64,000 nucleotides of DNA from Endobacter medicaginis (GTDB lineage Bacteria > Pseudomonadota > Alphaproteobacteria > Acetobacterales > Acetobacteraceae): assembly GCF_014192375.1 (NCBI RefSeq), contig NZ_JACHXV010000004.1, positions 310,001 to 374,000 on the forward strand, in the 5' to 3' direction. The position numbers were made by a program, and so were the translations under genes. Positions 16,997-25,044 of the stretch are shown piece after piece (position 1 is the first letter of the stretch; every line of letters starts with the position of its first letter). The notes beneath the pieces are model-generated. The model had not been told where the DNA came from and made no database searches. It worked only from the letters and a program-made list of their open reading frames with translations.

Positions 16997-17580
16997 TCGA
17001 GCCCGTAGAGCGTGCCGTTCGAGGTCGGCACGCTGACGATCACCGGCGACTGCGTCAGGCCGGTGCCGTCGGTGAACAGCAGCCGGTTGGTGGCCGGATC
17101 GATGCGCACGGTGATGGTGTCATGCTTGTAGAAGGTCCGCAGCACCACCGCGCCATGGTTCCTGCGGATCGCCTGGAACAGTTTCTCGATCGGCCAGTCG
17201 CCCTCGATCACCGTATAGCCGAGATAGCGGCGCAGCGCCGAGCGGTAAGGAACGGTGCGCACCCGGTCGAGGGCCTCGGCCGGCACGCTCTCGATACCCT
17301 GGTTGGTCACCGCCAGTACCGTGAACGGGCCGCGGCCGCGCAACGTGCCGTAGAGCCCGGATTCCTGCATCAATTCCTGGTAGTCGGCGAACACCAGCGT
17401 CTCGCTGAGCCCCTCGGCGAGCGGCCGGTCACGATAGACGGCGACATCGCCGATCATCGTGCTGCGGTTGGCGTTGGCGGTCAGATACGGGTCCTGCCGG
17501 ATGCCGCTGGTGCAGCCCGAAAGGGCCGCACCGATCAGGCCGCCGGCCAGGATCAAGCTTGCCGCGCGCCAGATAGCCAT
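16969..17580 (-). CDS. Fasciclin-domain lipoprotein
   Basis: A 203-residue exported protein. Residues 1-22 are a signal peptide with lipobox ALSGC (Cys at about 23). The mature protein is one fasciclin (FAS1) domain: QELMQESGLYGTLRGRGPFTVLAVTNQGI, then LRRYLGYTVIEGDWP and a C-terminal TDGTGLTQSPVIVSVPTSNGTLYGLDQPI, the usual closing of FAS1 domains, where a secreted product reports an adhesive fold. It is probably anchored in the outer membrane. It overlaps the convergent LysR gene. Confidence 0.8.
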   Translation of the reverse strand: MAIWRAASLILAGGLIGAALSGCTSGIRQDPYLTANANRSTMIGDVAVYRDRPLAEGLSETLVFADYQELMQESGLYGTLRGRGPFTVLAVTNQGIESVPAEALDRVRTVPYRSALRRYLGYTVIEGDWPIEKLFQAIRRNHGAVVLRTFYKHDTITVRIDPATNRLLFTDGTGLTQSPVIVSVPTSNGTLYGLDQPIRPVAG

Positions 17581-17644
17581 GGACCGGTCACTCCGCAGAC
17601 GAATCGTCGTCTGTGTCTATGAACGAGCCCCGCCCGTCAGGCAA

Positions 17645-18124
17645 CTAGCAGCCGTCGCCGCGCAGCTTCCAGCTCGCCACCTTGCCGGAATCGATCTCGA
17701 AGGTGGTGGTGCAGGTCGAGGTGTAGGCCATCGGCGGAATGCCGCCGAAGCCGCCGCCCCAGCCCGGACCCCAGCCACCGCCCCAGCCGCCCCAGCCGCC
17801 GCCCCAGCCACCACCCCAGCCGCAGCCCCAGCCCCAGCCCCAGCCGGGCGTGCCGGGCGAATAGTTGGTGTCGCGCTGCTCATAGGCGACGAAACGGGCC
17901 ACCCCGGTCTGGTAGACCCGGGTCGGCACGCCGAAGGTCCGCACCAGGGTGGTCTCGTCCTGGCCGATCATCGAGTTCAGTTTCGCGCGCTGTTCGGGGC
18001 TCGGCACCTCGCAGGCGGCCAGCGCGCACAGCGCCACCAGCGCCACCCCGCCCATCGCCCGCTTCGCCACGCGTTGCGTCGAAAGGCGGGAGTTGCCGTC
18101 CTGCCGTTCCGTCTCGAATGCCAT
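17645..18124 (-). CDS. Glycine/tryptophan-repeat lipoprotein
   Basis: A 159-residue exported protein with a hydrophobic stretch and lipobox (VALCALAAC). After a small N-terminal domain (EQRAKLNSMIGQDETTLVRTFGVPTRVYQTG), which resembles the SmpA/BamE-like fold that senses or scaffolds envelope proteins, comes a low-complexity segment of about 35 residues made of WG, WGGG and WGWG units. A short C-terminal part with YTSTCTTTFEIDSGKVASWKLRGDGC follows. ATG 18124 is selected; an internal ATG just before the hydrophobic stretch is possible. Function is unknown. Confidence 0.7.
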   Translation of the reverse strand: MAFETERQDGNSRLSTQRVAKRAMGGVALVALCALAACEVPSPEQRAKLNSMIGQDETTLVRTFGVPTRVYQTGVARFVAYEQRDTNYSPGTPGWGWGWGCGWGGGWGGGWGGWGGGWGPGWGGGFGGIPPMAYTSTCTTTFEIDSGKVASWKLRGDGC

Positions 18125-18213
18125 CGCCGATGCTCCATGCTGGCCGCGCCGCAGGAATCGGCACGGACCTCTTATGAATACGAAACAGACTACGATCCGG
18201 ACGGTTGCGCCAC

Positions 18214-19194
18214 TTACGACATGTTTAATCCAAGCCACAGTATGTCACCGATGCGCCGCACCCCGGTGGCCAGCATCACCAGCCGGTCGAAACCGAGCGC
18301 GATTCCCGAACAGGGCGGCATCGCCTCCAGCACCGACAGCAGCGCCTCGTCGATCGGCCACTCCTGCCCCCCCAGGGCGGCGCGACGCGCCCGGTCGGCC
18401 ATGAAGCGCGCCCGCTGCTCGGTCGCATCGGTCAGTTCCTCGAACGCATTGGCCAGCTCCAGCCCCTCGGCATAGAGCTCGAAGCGAAGCGCGGCGCGCG
18501 GATCGCAAGGATCGCGACGCGCGAGTGCCGCCTGCGGCGCCGGCCAGTGCGTCAGGAAGGTCGGCCGGTCGCGCCCGATCGCCGGCTCAACACGCTCCAG
18601 CAGCAGGCGGAAGAACAGCGCCTCCCAGTCCTCGCCCTCGCGCAGCGTCACCCCCGCCTGCGCCGCCAGCGCGCCCGCATCCCCCTGGCTCGCCAGCACG
18701 TCGGCACCCACATGGCGCGCGAACGCCTGCGCCATCGTCAGCCGCTCGAACGGCCCGTCCACCCGGCACCCCCCCGCCAGCACCGGCGGCAGGGTGGCGC
18801 GCAGCAGCGCCTCGGTCTCGTCCATCAGCGACGCCATCGACGCACCGGGGCGATACCATTCCAGCATGGTGAACTCGGCGCTGTGCGTATGGCTGGCCTC
18901 GCCGTTGCGCCACACCCGCGCGAGCTGGAAGATCGGCCCCGAACCCGCCGCCAGCAGGCGCTTCATCGCGAATTCCGGACTGGTATGCAGATACCGTAAA
19001 TCCCGCCGCCCGTCCGGCGCCTCCCACTCGGTCGCGAACGCCCGCAGATGCACCTCCTCGCCCGGGGTCGCCACCACATAGGGCGTCTCCGCCTCCAGAT
19101 AGCCGCGGCTCTCGAAGAACGCGCGGACCGCCCGCGCGACCAGCGCGCGACGACGCAGCAGGGGCAGGCGATCGGTCAGCGGCGACAGGCTCAT
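18214..19194 (-). CDS. epmA: Elongation factor P--(R)-beta-lysine ligase
   Basis: A 326-residue class II lysyl-tRNA-synthetase paralogue without the anticodon-binding domain (PoxA/GenX). It activates beta-lysine and attaches it to EF-P. The class II motifs are visible: FFESRGYLEAETPYVVATPG near the N-terminus, YLHTSPEFAMKRLLAAG with FQLARVWRNGE (motif 2 region), HTHSAEFTMLEWYR and the C-terminal GIALGFDRLVMLATG (motif 3). It is divergent from epmB, and efp follows epmB, giving a complete modification set. Confidence 0.93.
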   Translation of the reverse strand: MSLSPLTDRLPLLRRRALVARAVRAFFESRGYLEAETPYVVATPGEEVHLRAFATEWEAPDGRRDLRYLHTSPEFAMKRLLAAGSGPIFQLARVWRNGEASHTHSAEFTMLEWYRPGASMASLMDETEALLRATLPPVLAGGCRVDGPFERLTMAQAFARHVGADVLASQGDAGALAAQAGVTLREGEDWEALFFRLLLERVEPAIGRDRPTFLTHWPAPQAALARRDPCDPRAALRFELYAEGLELANAFEELTDATEQRARFMADRARRAALGGQEWPIDEALLSVLEAMPPCSGIALGFDRLVMLATGVRRIGDILWLGLNMS

Positions 19195-19241
19195 CAGGCT
19201 TATCTTGCGTCGGCGGCGCGTGGCGCGCTACCAGCCTGCCG

Positions 19242-20273
19242 ATGTCCCCACCCACGCTGCGCACCGCGTCGGCGCTGATCGCGGCCGGGCTCGCCCCCGC
19301 CGCGGCGCGCGAGACGCTCGACGCCGTCGCCGAGCGCTACGCGACCGCCATCCCGCCCGCCCTCGCAGCCCTGATCGACCATCCCGACGACCCGATCGGC
19401 CGCCAGTTCGTCCCGCATCCCGACGAGCTGCACACCGCCGCGCACGAACGCCTCGACCCGATCGGCGACGACGCGTTCTCGCCGGTGCCCGGCATCGTGC
19501 ACCGCTACGCCGACCGCGCCCTGCTCAAGCCGCTGCTGGTCTGCCCGGTCTACTGCCGGTTCTGCTTCCGCCGCGAGCATGTCGGGCCGGAGGGCGGCCT
19601 GCTGGACGACACGCAGCTCGACCGCGCCCTGGCCTGGCTCGCCGCCAACCCGCAGATCGGCGAGGTGATCCTCACCGGCGGCGATCCGCTCGCGCTGTCG
19701 CCGCGCCGCCTGGCCCGCATCCTCGCCGCCCTCGACGCGATGGCGCATGTCCACACCATCCGCATCCACACCCGCGTCCCCGTCGCCACCCCCGAGCGCA
19801 TCGACACCGCCCTGCTCGACGCGCTCGAGACCGAGACCCCGCTGTGGGTGGTGCTGCACGCCAATCACGCACGCGAACTCACCCCCGCCGCCCGCACCGC
19901 CCTGCGCGCGCTGTCGCGGCGCGGCATCCCGCTGCTCGGCCAGTCGGTGCTGCTGCGCGGCGTCAACGACAGCCCCGAGGCACTCGAGGACCTGCTGCGC
20001 GCCCTGCTCGCCGCCCGGGTGAAGCCGTACTACCTGCATCAGCTCGACGCCGCCCCCGGCACGCAGCGCTTCCACGTGCCGATCGCCGAGGGCCGCCGCC
20101 TGCTCGCCGACCTGCGCGGCCGCGTCACCGGCCTCGCCTGGCCGACCTACGTGCTCGACATCCCCGGCGGCGCGGGCAAGGTGCCGATCGGACCGGACTA
20201 TCTCGACGGCAACAGGGTACGCGACCCTGCCGGGATGTGGCACGAGGTTGCCGATCCGGCCCCGGCGGGATAG
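19242..20273 (+). CDS. epmB: EF-P lysine 2,3-aminomutase (radical SAM)
   Basis: A 343-residue radical-SAM, PLP-dependent enzyme that turns alpha-lysine into beta-lysine for EF-P. The iron-sulfur motif CPVYCRFC has cysteines at 101, 105 and 108, and the PLP-binding lysine is Lys313 in IPGGAGKVPIGP. The region EVILTGGDPLALS is the usual SAM-binding strand. It is divergent from epmA with only 47 bases between them and lies 45 bases before efp, so expression of the three is probably linked. Confidence 0.93.
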   Translation: MSPPTLRTASALIAAGLAPAAARETLDAVAERYATAIPPALAALIDHPDDPIGRQFVPHPDELHTAAHERLDPIGDDAFSPVPGIVHRYADRALLKPLLVCPVYCRFCFRREHVGPEGGLLDDTQLDRALAWLAANPQIGEVILTGGDPLALSPRRLARILAALDAMAHVHTIRIHTRVPVATPERIDTALLDALETETPLWVVLHANHARELTPAARTALRALSRRGIPLLGQSVLLRGVNDSPEALEDLLRALLAARVKPYYLHQLDAAPGTQRFHVPIAEGRRLLADLRGRVTGLAWPTYVLDIPGGAGKVPIGPDYLDGNRVRDPAGMWHEVADPAPAG

Positions 20274-20318
20274 AAGCCCGCCACTCCGACACAAAAAGCA
20301 CGAACGAGCCCAGTACCC

Positions 20319-20885
20319 ATGAAACAGCAGGCGAACCTGATCCGCGCCGGCCAGGTGATCGAGCATGACGGTCGCCGCTGGACCGTGCTCAAGCAGCAGA
20401 TCATCATCCCCGGCAAGGGCAACGCCATCATCCAGGTCGAGATGCGCGACCTCAAGACCGGCAACAAGTCCAACGAGCGCTGGCGCACCGCCGACACCGT
20501 CGAGCGGCTGATGACCGAGGAAAAGGAGTACACCTACTCCTATACCGACGGCGAGAACCTGATCCTGATGGATCCGGAGACCTTCGAGCAGTTCCCCGTC
20601 CCCGTCGGCATCCTCGGCGACGCCGCCCCCTTTCTGCAGGACAACATGGAAGTGGTGGTCTATCTCGTCGAGGGCGACCCGGTCTCCATCCAGCTCCCCG
20701 CCCAGGTGACGCTGAAGATCATCGAGGCCGACCCGGTGACCAAGGGCCAGACCGCCACCTCCTCCTACAAGCCGGCGATCCTCGAGAACGGTGTGAAGGT
20801 GATGGTTCCGCCCTTCATCGAGGCCGGCGAGAGCATCGTGGTGCGCACCGAGGACTCCACCTACGTCGAACGCGCCAAGGGCTAG
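20319..20885 (+). CDS. efp: Elongation factor P
   Basis: A 188-residue three-domain translation factor that rescues ribosomes stalled on proline runs. The modification loop IIIPGKGNAII carries Lys33, the residue expected to be beta-lysylated by EpmA/EpmB. The rest (DTVERLMTEEKEYTYSYTDGENLILMDPETFEQFPV and the C-terminal VPPFIEAGESIVVRTEDSTYVERAKG) fits the family throughout. Its stop codon lies inside the left end of a MITE-like inverted-repeat element. Confidence 0.95.
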   Translation: MKQQANLIRAGQVIEHDGRRWTVLKQQIIIPGKGNAIIQVEMRDLKTGNKSNERWRTADTVERLMTEEKEYTYSYTDGENLILMDPETFEQFPVPVGILGDAAPFLQDNMEVVVYLVEGDPVSIQLPAQVTLKIIEADPVTKGQTATSSYKPAILENGVKVMVPPFIEAGESIVVRTEDSTYVERAKG

Positions 20886-20984
20886 CAGGCCGGCTGAAGA
20901 ACCGGACGGGTCGGCTGAGCGGCGCCTTTGCGCGCAGGATTCGCTCGCTCATCCTCAGCCGCCAGTTCCTCGGCAGCCTGCTAG
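20882..20984. repeat. MITE-like element with long imperfect terminal inverted repeats
   Basis: The left end 20882-20905 (CTAGCAGGCCGGCTGAAG..) and the right end 20962-20984 (..CTCGGCAGCCTGCTAG) are inverted copies matching at roughly 19 of 24 positions, enclosing 56 bases. The outer eight bases CTAGCAGG/CCTGCTAG are identical. The left end supplies the efp stop codon, so the element lies directly at the gene's 3' end, where it may now help terminate transcription. No transposase is encoded. It could be an old MITE or a degenerate insertion-sequence end pair. Confidence 0.55.
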
Positions 20985-21022
20985 TCTCTCCTTCCTGACG
21001 TCCACACGATAAGGGTTTGCCG

Positions 21023-21874
21023 ATGGCTCCGCGCCTGTCGCCGCACATGACCGTCATGCAGAACGCCGCGCAGAAGGCCGCCCGCCGCCTGCTGCGCGAC
21101 TTCGCCGAGGTCGAGCAGCTGCAGGTCAGCATCAAGGGGCCATCGGACTTCGTCTCCGCCGCCGACCTGCGCGCCGAGACCACCATCCGCGAGGAGCTCG
21201 AACGCGCCCGCCCCGGCTACGGCATGCTGGCCGAGGAGGGCGGCGAGTCCGGCAGCCAGAAATGGGACTGGCGCTGGGTCGTCGACCCGCTCGACGGCAC
21301 CACCAACTTCCTGCACGGCATCCCGCACTGGGCAATCTCGATCGCACTGCAGAAGCGCGCGCCCGACGGCAGCGCCGAGATCGTCGCCGGCATGATCTAC
21401 AACCCGGCCGGCAACGAGATGTTCTGGGCCGAGAAGGGCATCGGCGCCTATCTCAACGATCGCCGCCTGCGCGTCTCCGCACGTCGCGAGATGAGCGAGG
21501 CTCTGCTCGCCACCGGCATCCCGTTCGGCGCCTCCAGCCCCCGCGCGCGCCTGCCCTTCGCCCGCACGCTCGGCACGCTGATGCCGCAGGTCGCCGGCAT
21601 CCGCCGCTTCGGCTCGGCCGCGCTCGACCTCGCCTGGGTCGCCGCCGGCCGCTACGACGGCTACTGGGAGCTCGGCGTGAAGGCCTGGGACGTCGCCGCC
21701 GGCGTGCTGATGGTGCGCGAGGCCGGCGGCTACGCCTCCGACGCCGGCGGCGCCGAGATCCAGGCCCTCGACACCGAGATCCCCACCGTCGTCGCCGCCA
21801 ACACCCAGCTCCATGTGAAACTGCGCACCCTGGTCGCCGAGGGCGTGGAGACCACCGCCACGCCGAACGCATAG
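21023..21874 (+). CDS. suhB: Inositol-1-monophosphatase family protein
   Basis: A 283-residue Mg-dependent phosphatase. The metal site is complete: LAEEGGESG, WVVDPLDGTTNFLHGIP (the DPLDGTTNF signature) and WELGVKAWDVAAGVLMVREAGG (the second signature). Members dephosphorylate inositol phosphates and in E. coli (SuhB) also help rRNA transcription antitermination (family knowledge). ATG 21023 has AAGGG upstream. It stands alone between the element after efp and the OmpA-like gene. Confidence 0.88.
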   Translation: MAPRLSPHMTVMQNAAQKAARRLLRDFAEVEQLQVSIKGPSDFVSAADLRAETTIREELERARPGYGMLAEEGGESGSQKWDWRWVVDPLDGTTNFLHGIPHWAISIALQKRAPDGSAEIVAGMIYNPAGNEMFWAEKGIGAYLNDRRLRVSARREMSEALLATGIPFGASSPRARLPFARTLGTLMPQVAGIRRFGSAALDLAWVAAGRYDGYWELGVKAWDVAAGVLMVREAGGYASDAGGAEIQALDTEIPTVVAANTQLHVKLRTLVAEGVETTATPNA

Positions 21875-21923
21875 ACGCAGGCGGCGATTCCCTTGCCGCC
21901 GGTTTTGCTCTAGCGTCCGGCGC

Positions 21924-22778
21924 ATGCTTCGACCTCACGCTTCCGTCATCACGCGCGGCCTGCTGCTCGCCGGGTTCGCCCTCGCCGCGGGCACCGGCCC
22001 GGCCCTCGCCCAGGTGACCACCAACAGCAACGCGCTCGACGCGCTGGGCGGCGCGCCAGCACCTGCCGCCGCGCCCGCCCCGCACGACAGAAGCACCGCC
22101 CCGGCCGCGCAGCCCCACAGGAACCACCCAAGGACCGCGCCGGCCGCACCGCGGACCGCGCCGCCGTCTCCGATCGCCACCGCCGCCCCGCCCCGCCCCG
22201 CCCCACTGCTGCCGCCCGCCCTGGTCGGCCCGCCGCCGCCCGCGCCGGTGCTGGCCGCACCCGTGGTCAACGTGCCGCTGCATCCCGCCCCGATGCCGCC
22301 CTCCCCCGCCTTCGAGGCGGACGGACCGGGCGAGCAGAACCGCCTCGCCGGTGATCGCGGCCTGCGGCTGAGCTATGCGCCCGGCAGTGCGGCGCTCAAC
22401 AACGTCACCAACGGCGCCATCGTCGGCTACCTGGTACCGCTGCTCAGGGCCCACCCACAGAGCCGCATCGAGATCGACGCCTTCGCCCCCGCTGTCGCCA
22501 ATGACGAGAGCGCCGCGCGCCGGCTGTCGCTCCAGCGCGGTCTCGGCGTGCGCTCGGTGCTGATGCACGAGGGCATCCCCGCCACGCGCATCTATGTCCG
22601 TGCCCTCGGCAACACGCAGCCGCCCGGCCTGCCCGGCGAGACCGGCGCCAATCATCGCACCGACCTGCCGCCCGACCGGGTGGAGGCGGCACTGGTCGGT
22701 GAAGACGCCGCGGTCCCCGCGCAGTCCGCCGCCCAGGACAAGGCCGCCGGCGACCTGAAATCGGGAAACCCCACCTGA
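21924..22778 (+). CDS. Exported OmpA-like protein of a stator-like module
   Basis: A 284-residue periplasmic protein with a signal peptide (ALAAGTGPALAQ). A proline/alanine-rich linker of about 90 residues is followed by an OmpA/MotB-like domain (RLSYAPGSAALNN.. then ARRLSLQRGLGVRSVLMHEGIPATRIYVRALG), which in the family binds peptidoglycan. It is the first gene of a three-gene unit with a TolQ/MotA-like and a MotB-like protein: the next ATG shares a base with its stop. It probably contributes an extra cell-wall contact to the complex. Confidence 0.75.
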   Translation: MLRPHASVITRGLLLAGFALAAGTGPALAQVTTNSNALDALGGAPAPAAAPAPHDRSTAPAAQPHRNHPRTAPAAPRTAPPSPIATAAPPRPAPLLPPALVGPPPPAPVLAAPVVNVPLHPAPMPPSPAFEADGPGEQNRLAGDRGLRLSYAPGSAALNNVTNGAIVGYLVPLLRAHPQSRIEIDAFAPAVANDESAARRLSLQRGLGVRSVLMHEGIPATRIYVRALGNTQPPGLPGETGANHRTDLPPDRVEAALVGEDAAVPAQSAAQDKAAGDLKSGNPT

Positions 22779-23902
22779 TGACCCGCCCCACCGGCTACCT
22801 GCTGCGCATGGTGGTGTTCCTCGCCATCGTCGCCGGCTTCGCGGCCCTGCTCTGGCCCACCCTGGTCACCGCCTTCGCCAACAACCCGGTGCTGGACGGG
22901 CTGATCCTCGCCGTGCTCGCCCTCGGCATCCTGTGGAACATCCTGCAGGTGGTGCGTCTCGGCCCCGAGGTGCGCTGGCTCCAGCAGCTCCAGCAGCCGC
23001 GCGCCGGCCTTGCCCCGCCCACCCCGCCGAAACTGCTCGCGCCGATGGCCTCGATGCTGGCCGCGCGCAACCGCGCCGACCGGCTGGTGCTCTCCACCCC
23101 CGCGATGCGCTCCCTGCTCGACAGCCTCGCCGCCCGTCTCGACGAGAGCCGCGAGCTGTCGCGCTACATGACGCAGCTGCTGATCTTCCTCGGCCTGCTC
23201 GGCACGTTCTACGGCCTGCTGCTCACCGTCAGCTCGATCTCCGGCGTGATCGGCGATCTCTCCGTCGGCTCCGGCGACGTCACGCAGATGTTCGACCAGC
23301 TCAAGGCCGGGCTGGCCAAGCCGCTGCACGGCATGGGCACCGCGTTCTCCGGCTCGATGTTCGGCCTCGCCGGCGCGCTGGTGCTCGGCTTCCTCGATCT
23401 GACCGCCGGCCAGGCGCAGAACCGCTTCTTCAACGAGCTGGAGGAATGGCTCGCCGGCATCACCCGCTTCGGCGGCGGCGGCATCGGCGAATCGGGCGAG
23501 GCCCCGCTGCCCGCCTACGTCCAGGGCCTGCTCGAACAGACCGCCGAGAACCTCGACGCACTCCAGCGCGCCCTCGCCCGTGGCGAGGAAGACCGCACCG
23601 CCCAGACCCGCGCCATCGCCGCCCTCGCCGACCGCCTCGGCGGCATCGGCGACATGCTGCGCACCAACCAGCAGCTCATGCTGCGCGTCGCCGAGGGCCA
23701 CGCCGCCCTCGCCCCGGCCCTCGCCCGCCTCGCCGACCGGCCCGACGACAGTGCCGAGCTGCGCACCCATCTGCGCAACATCGAGACCTCCGCCTCGCGG
23801 CTCGAATCCGGCCACACCCAGGGCATCGCCGAATTGCGCTCCGACATCCGCCTGCTGACCCGCACGCTGGCGGCCCTCGGCGGCGGCACCCCGGCGGCCT
23901 GA
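22778..23902 (+). CDS. MotA/TolQ/ExbB-type channel protein
   Basis: A 374-residue membrane protein. Two N-terminal helices (about residues 7-27 and 36-56), a cytosolic segment, and two further helices (about 130-150 and 180-205) give the four-helix layout of proton-channel stators. The third contains LLIFLGLLGTFYGLLLTVSSIS and the fourth GTAFSGSMFGLAGALVLGFLDL, both in the MotA/TolQ style. The C-terminal 130 residues are helical and charged, longer than in TolQ. TGATG overlap with the upstream gene. It is the motor partner of the MotB-like protein downstream. Confidence 0.82.
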   Translation: MTRPTGYLLRMVVFLAIVAGFAALLWPTLVTAFANNPVLDGLILAVLALGILWNILQVVRLGPEVRWLQQLQQPRAGLAPPTPPKLLAPMASMLAARNRADRLVLSTPAMRSLLDSLAARLDESRELSRYMTQLLIFLGLLGTFYGLLLTVSSISGVIGDLSVGSGDVTQMFDQLKAGLAKPLHGMGTAFSGSMFGLAGALVLGFLDLTAGQAQNRFFNELEEWLAGITRFGGGGIGESGEAPLPAYVQGLLEQTAENLDALQRALARGEEDRTAQTRAIAALADRLGGIGDMLRTNQQLMLRVAEGHAALAPALARLADRPDDSAELRTHLRNIETSASRLESGHTQGIAELRSDIRLLTRTLAALGGGTPAA

Positions 23903-23908
23903 GCGGGA

Positions 23909-24871
23909 ATGGCACGCCGCCGGCGCAACCACGGCAGCGGGCTCGACGCCTGGCCCGGCTATGTGGACGCACTGTCCACGCTGCTGATGGTCATCACCTT
24001 CGTGCTGCTGGTGTTTGTGCTCGCCCAGGCCTTCCTGTCGGTGGCCCTGAGCAAGCGCCAGCAGGTGCTCGAACAGCTCAACCACCAGATGGCCGAACTC
24101 AGCCAGATGCTCGGTCTCGAACAGGCGAAGAACAAGTCGCTCGAACTGCGCGTCGCCACCCTCGGCACCACGCTTGGCACGCTGACCTCCGAGCGCGACA
24201 CGCTCCGCGGCCAGCTCGACAGCGCCCAGAAACTCACCACCGATCAGGCCGCCCAGGTCGCCACCCTCGACCAGCAGCTCGACCAGCTCCGCGCCCAGAT
24301 GACCGCGATCGCCCAGGCCCTCGACATCTCGCAGAAGACCCTCGCCGACCGAGACGCGAAGATCGCCGATCTCGGCAACAAGCTGAACATCGCGCTCGCC
24401 GACCGCGTCAACGAGCTCAAGCGCTACCGCAGCGAGTTCTTCGGCAAGCTCAGCGAGGTGCTGAAGAACCGCCCCGGCATCCGTGTGGTCGGCGACCGCT
24501 TCGTCTTTCAGTCCGAGGTGCTGTTCCCGCCCGGCAGTGCCGAGCTGTCACCGCAGGGCACGGTCGAACTCGACAAGTTCGCCACCGCCCTGAGGGACAT
24601 CAGCAAGGAAATCCCCGCCGACCTGCCCTGGATCCTGCGCGTCGACGGCCACGCCGACCACGACCCGATCTCCAGCACCCGCTTCGCCTCGAACTGGGAG
24701 CTGTCGGCCGCCCGCGCCATCAGCGTGGTGAAGCTGCTCATCGCCCGCGGCATCCCCGCCAACCGCCTCGCCGCCACCGGGTTTGCCGACACCCAGCCGC
24801 TGGACGCAGGACACACCGCTGAGGCCTACGCGAAGAACCGGCGCATCGAGATGCGGCTGACGGACAGGTGA
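23909..24871 (+). CDS. MotB-like peptidoglycan-binding stator protein
   Basis: A 320-residue protein: one N-terminal membrane helix with an early aspartate (WPGYVDALSTLLMVITFVLL, Asp at about 20), equivalent to the proton-carrying Asp of MotB, then a long predicted coiled coil (about 50-175, Gln/Leu-rich) and a C-terminal OmpA domain (VFQSEVLFPPGSAELSPQG .. VDGHADHDPI .. WELSAARAISVVKLLIARGIPANRLAATGFA). It pairs with the MotA-like gene six bases upstream. It is not part of a flagellar cluster, and Zorya genes C and D are absent. Confidence 0.85.
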   Translation: MARRRRNHGSGLDAWPGYVDALSTLLMVITFVLLVFVLAQAFLSVALSKRQQVLEQLNHQMAELSQMLGLEQAKNKSLELRVATLGTTLGTLTSERDTLRGQLDSAQKLTTDQAAQVATLDQQLDQLRAQMTAIAQALDISQKTLADRDAKIADLGNKLNIALADRVNELKRYRSEFFGKLSEVLKNRPGIRVVGDRFVFQSEVLFPPGSAELSPQGTVELDKFATALRDISKEIPADLPWILRVDGHADHDPISSTRFASNWELSAARAISVVKLLIARGIPANRLAATGFADTQPLDAGHTAEAYAKNRRIEMRLTDR

Positions 24872-24880
24872 GCCGGAAAC

Positions 24881-24917
24881 CTTCTTTTTCTGAAGAAAAA
24901 GAAGCAAAAAGACTTCT
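24881..24917 (-). repeat. Composite palindromic repeat, partial copy 2 (module B only)
   Basis: A perfect 11-bp stem (24881-24891 with 24894-24904, based on CTTCTTTTTCT) followed by CAAAAAGACTTCT. It is the inverse orientation of module B in copy 1. It sits nine bases after the stop of the MotB-like gene, where the hairpin with following A/T bases may terminate transcription. Confidence 0.8.
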
Positions 24918-24983
24918 GGCCGTTTGACTGGTCGTCCAGGCGGGGAATTGATGGCGACCTTCGCCGATATCGAGGCGCCCGGG

Positions 24984-25044
24984 TTAAGCCCCCTGCCGCA
25001 CGGCCCCCGGCCTCGACTGAGCCGGCGCGCGGGCGGGGGGCTTA
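24984..25044. terminator. Long GC hairpin between convergent stator module and tenA
   Basis: AAGCCCCC at 24986-24993 is the exact complement of GGGGGCTT at 25036-25043, with an inner stem of CCGGC (25007-25011) and GCCGG (25021-25025). The outer arm overlaps the stop codon of tenA. The symmetry suggests a two-way terminator for the convergent genes. The rest of 24918-24983 holds nothing that I can recognise. Confidence 0.5.

Noticed and set aside
17750-17850. CRISPR-like short repeats
   Set aside because: They are codons of the WG/WGGG protein repeat, not regularly spaced repeats with unique spacers.
22778-24871. Zorya anti-phage system (ZorAB)
   Set aside because: Although the two proteins resemble stators, ZorC/D or ZorE are absent; downstream are tenA and housekeeping genes.
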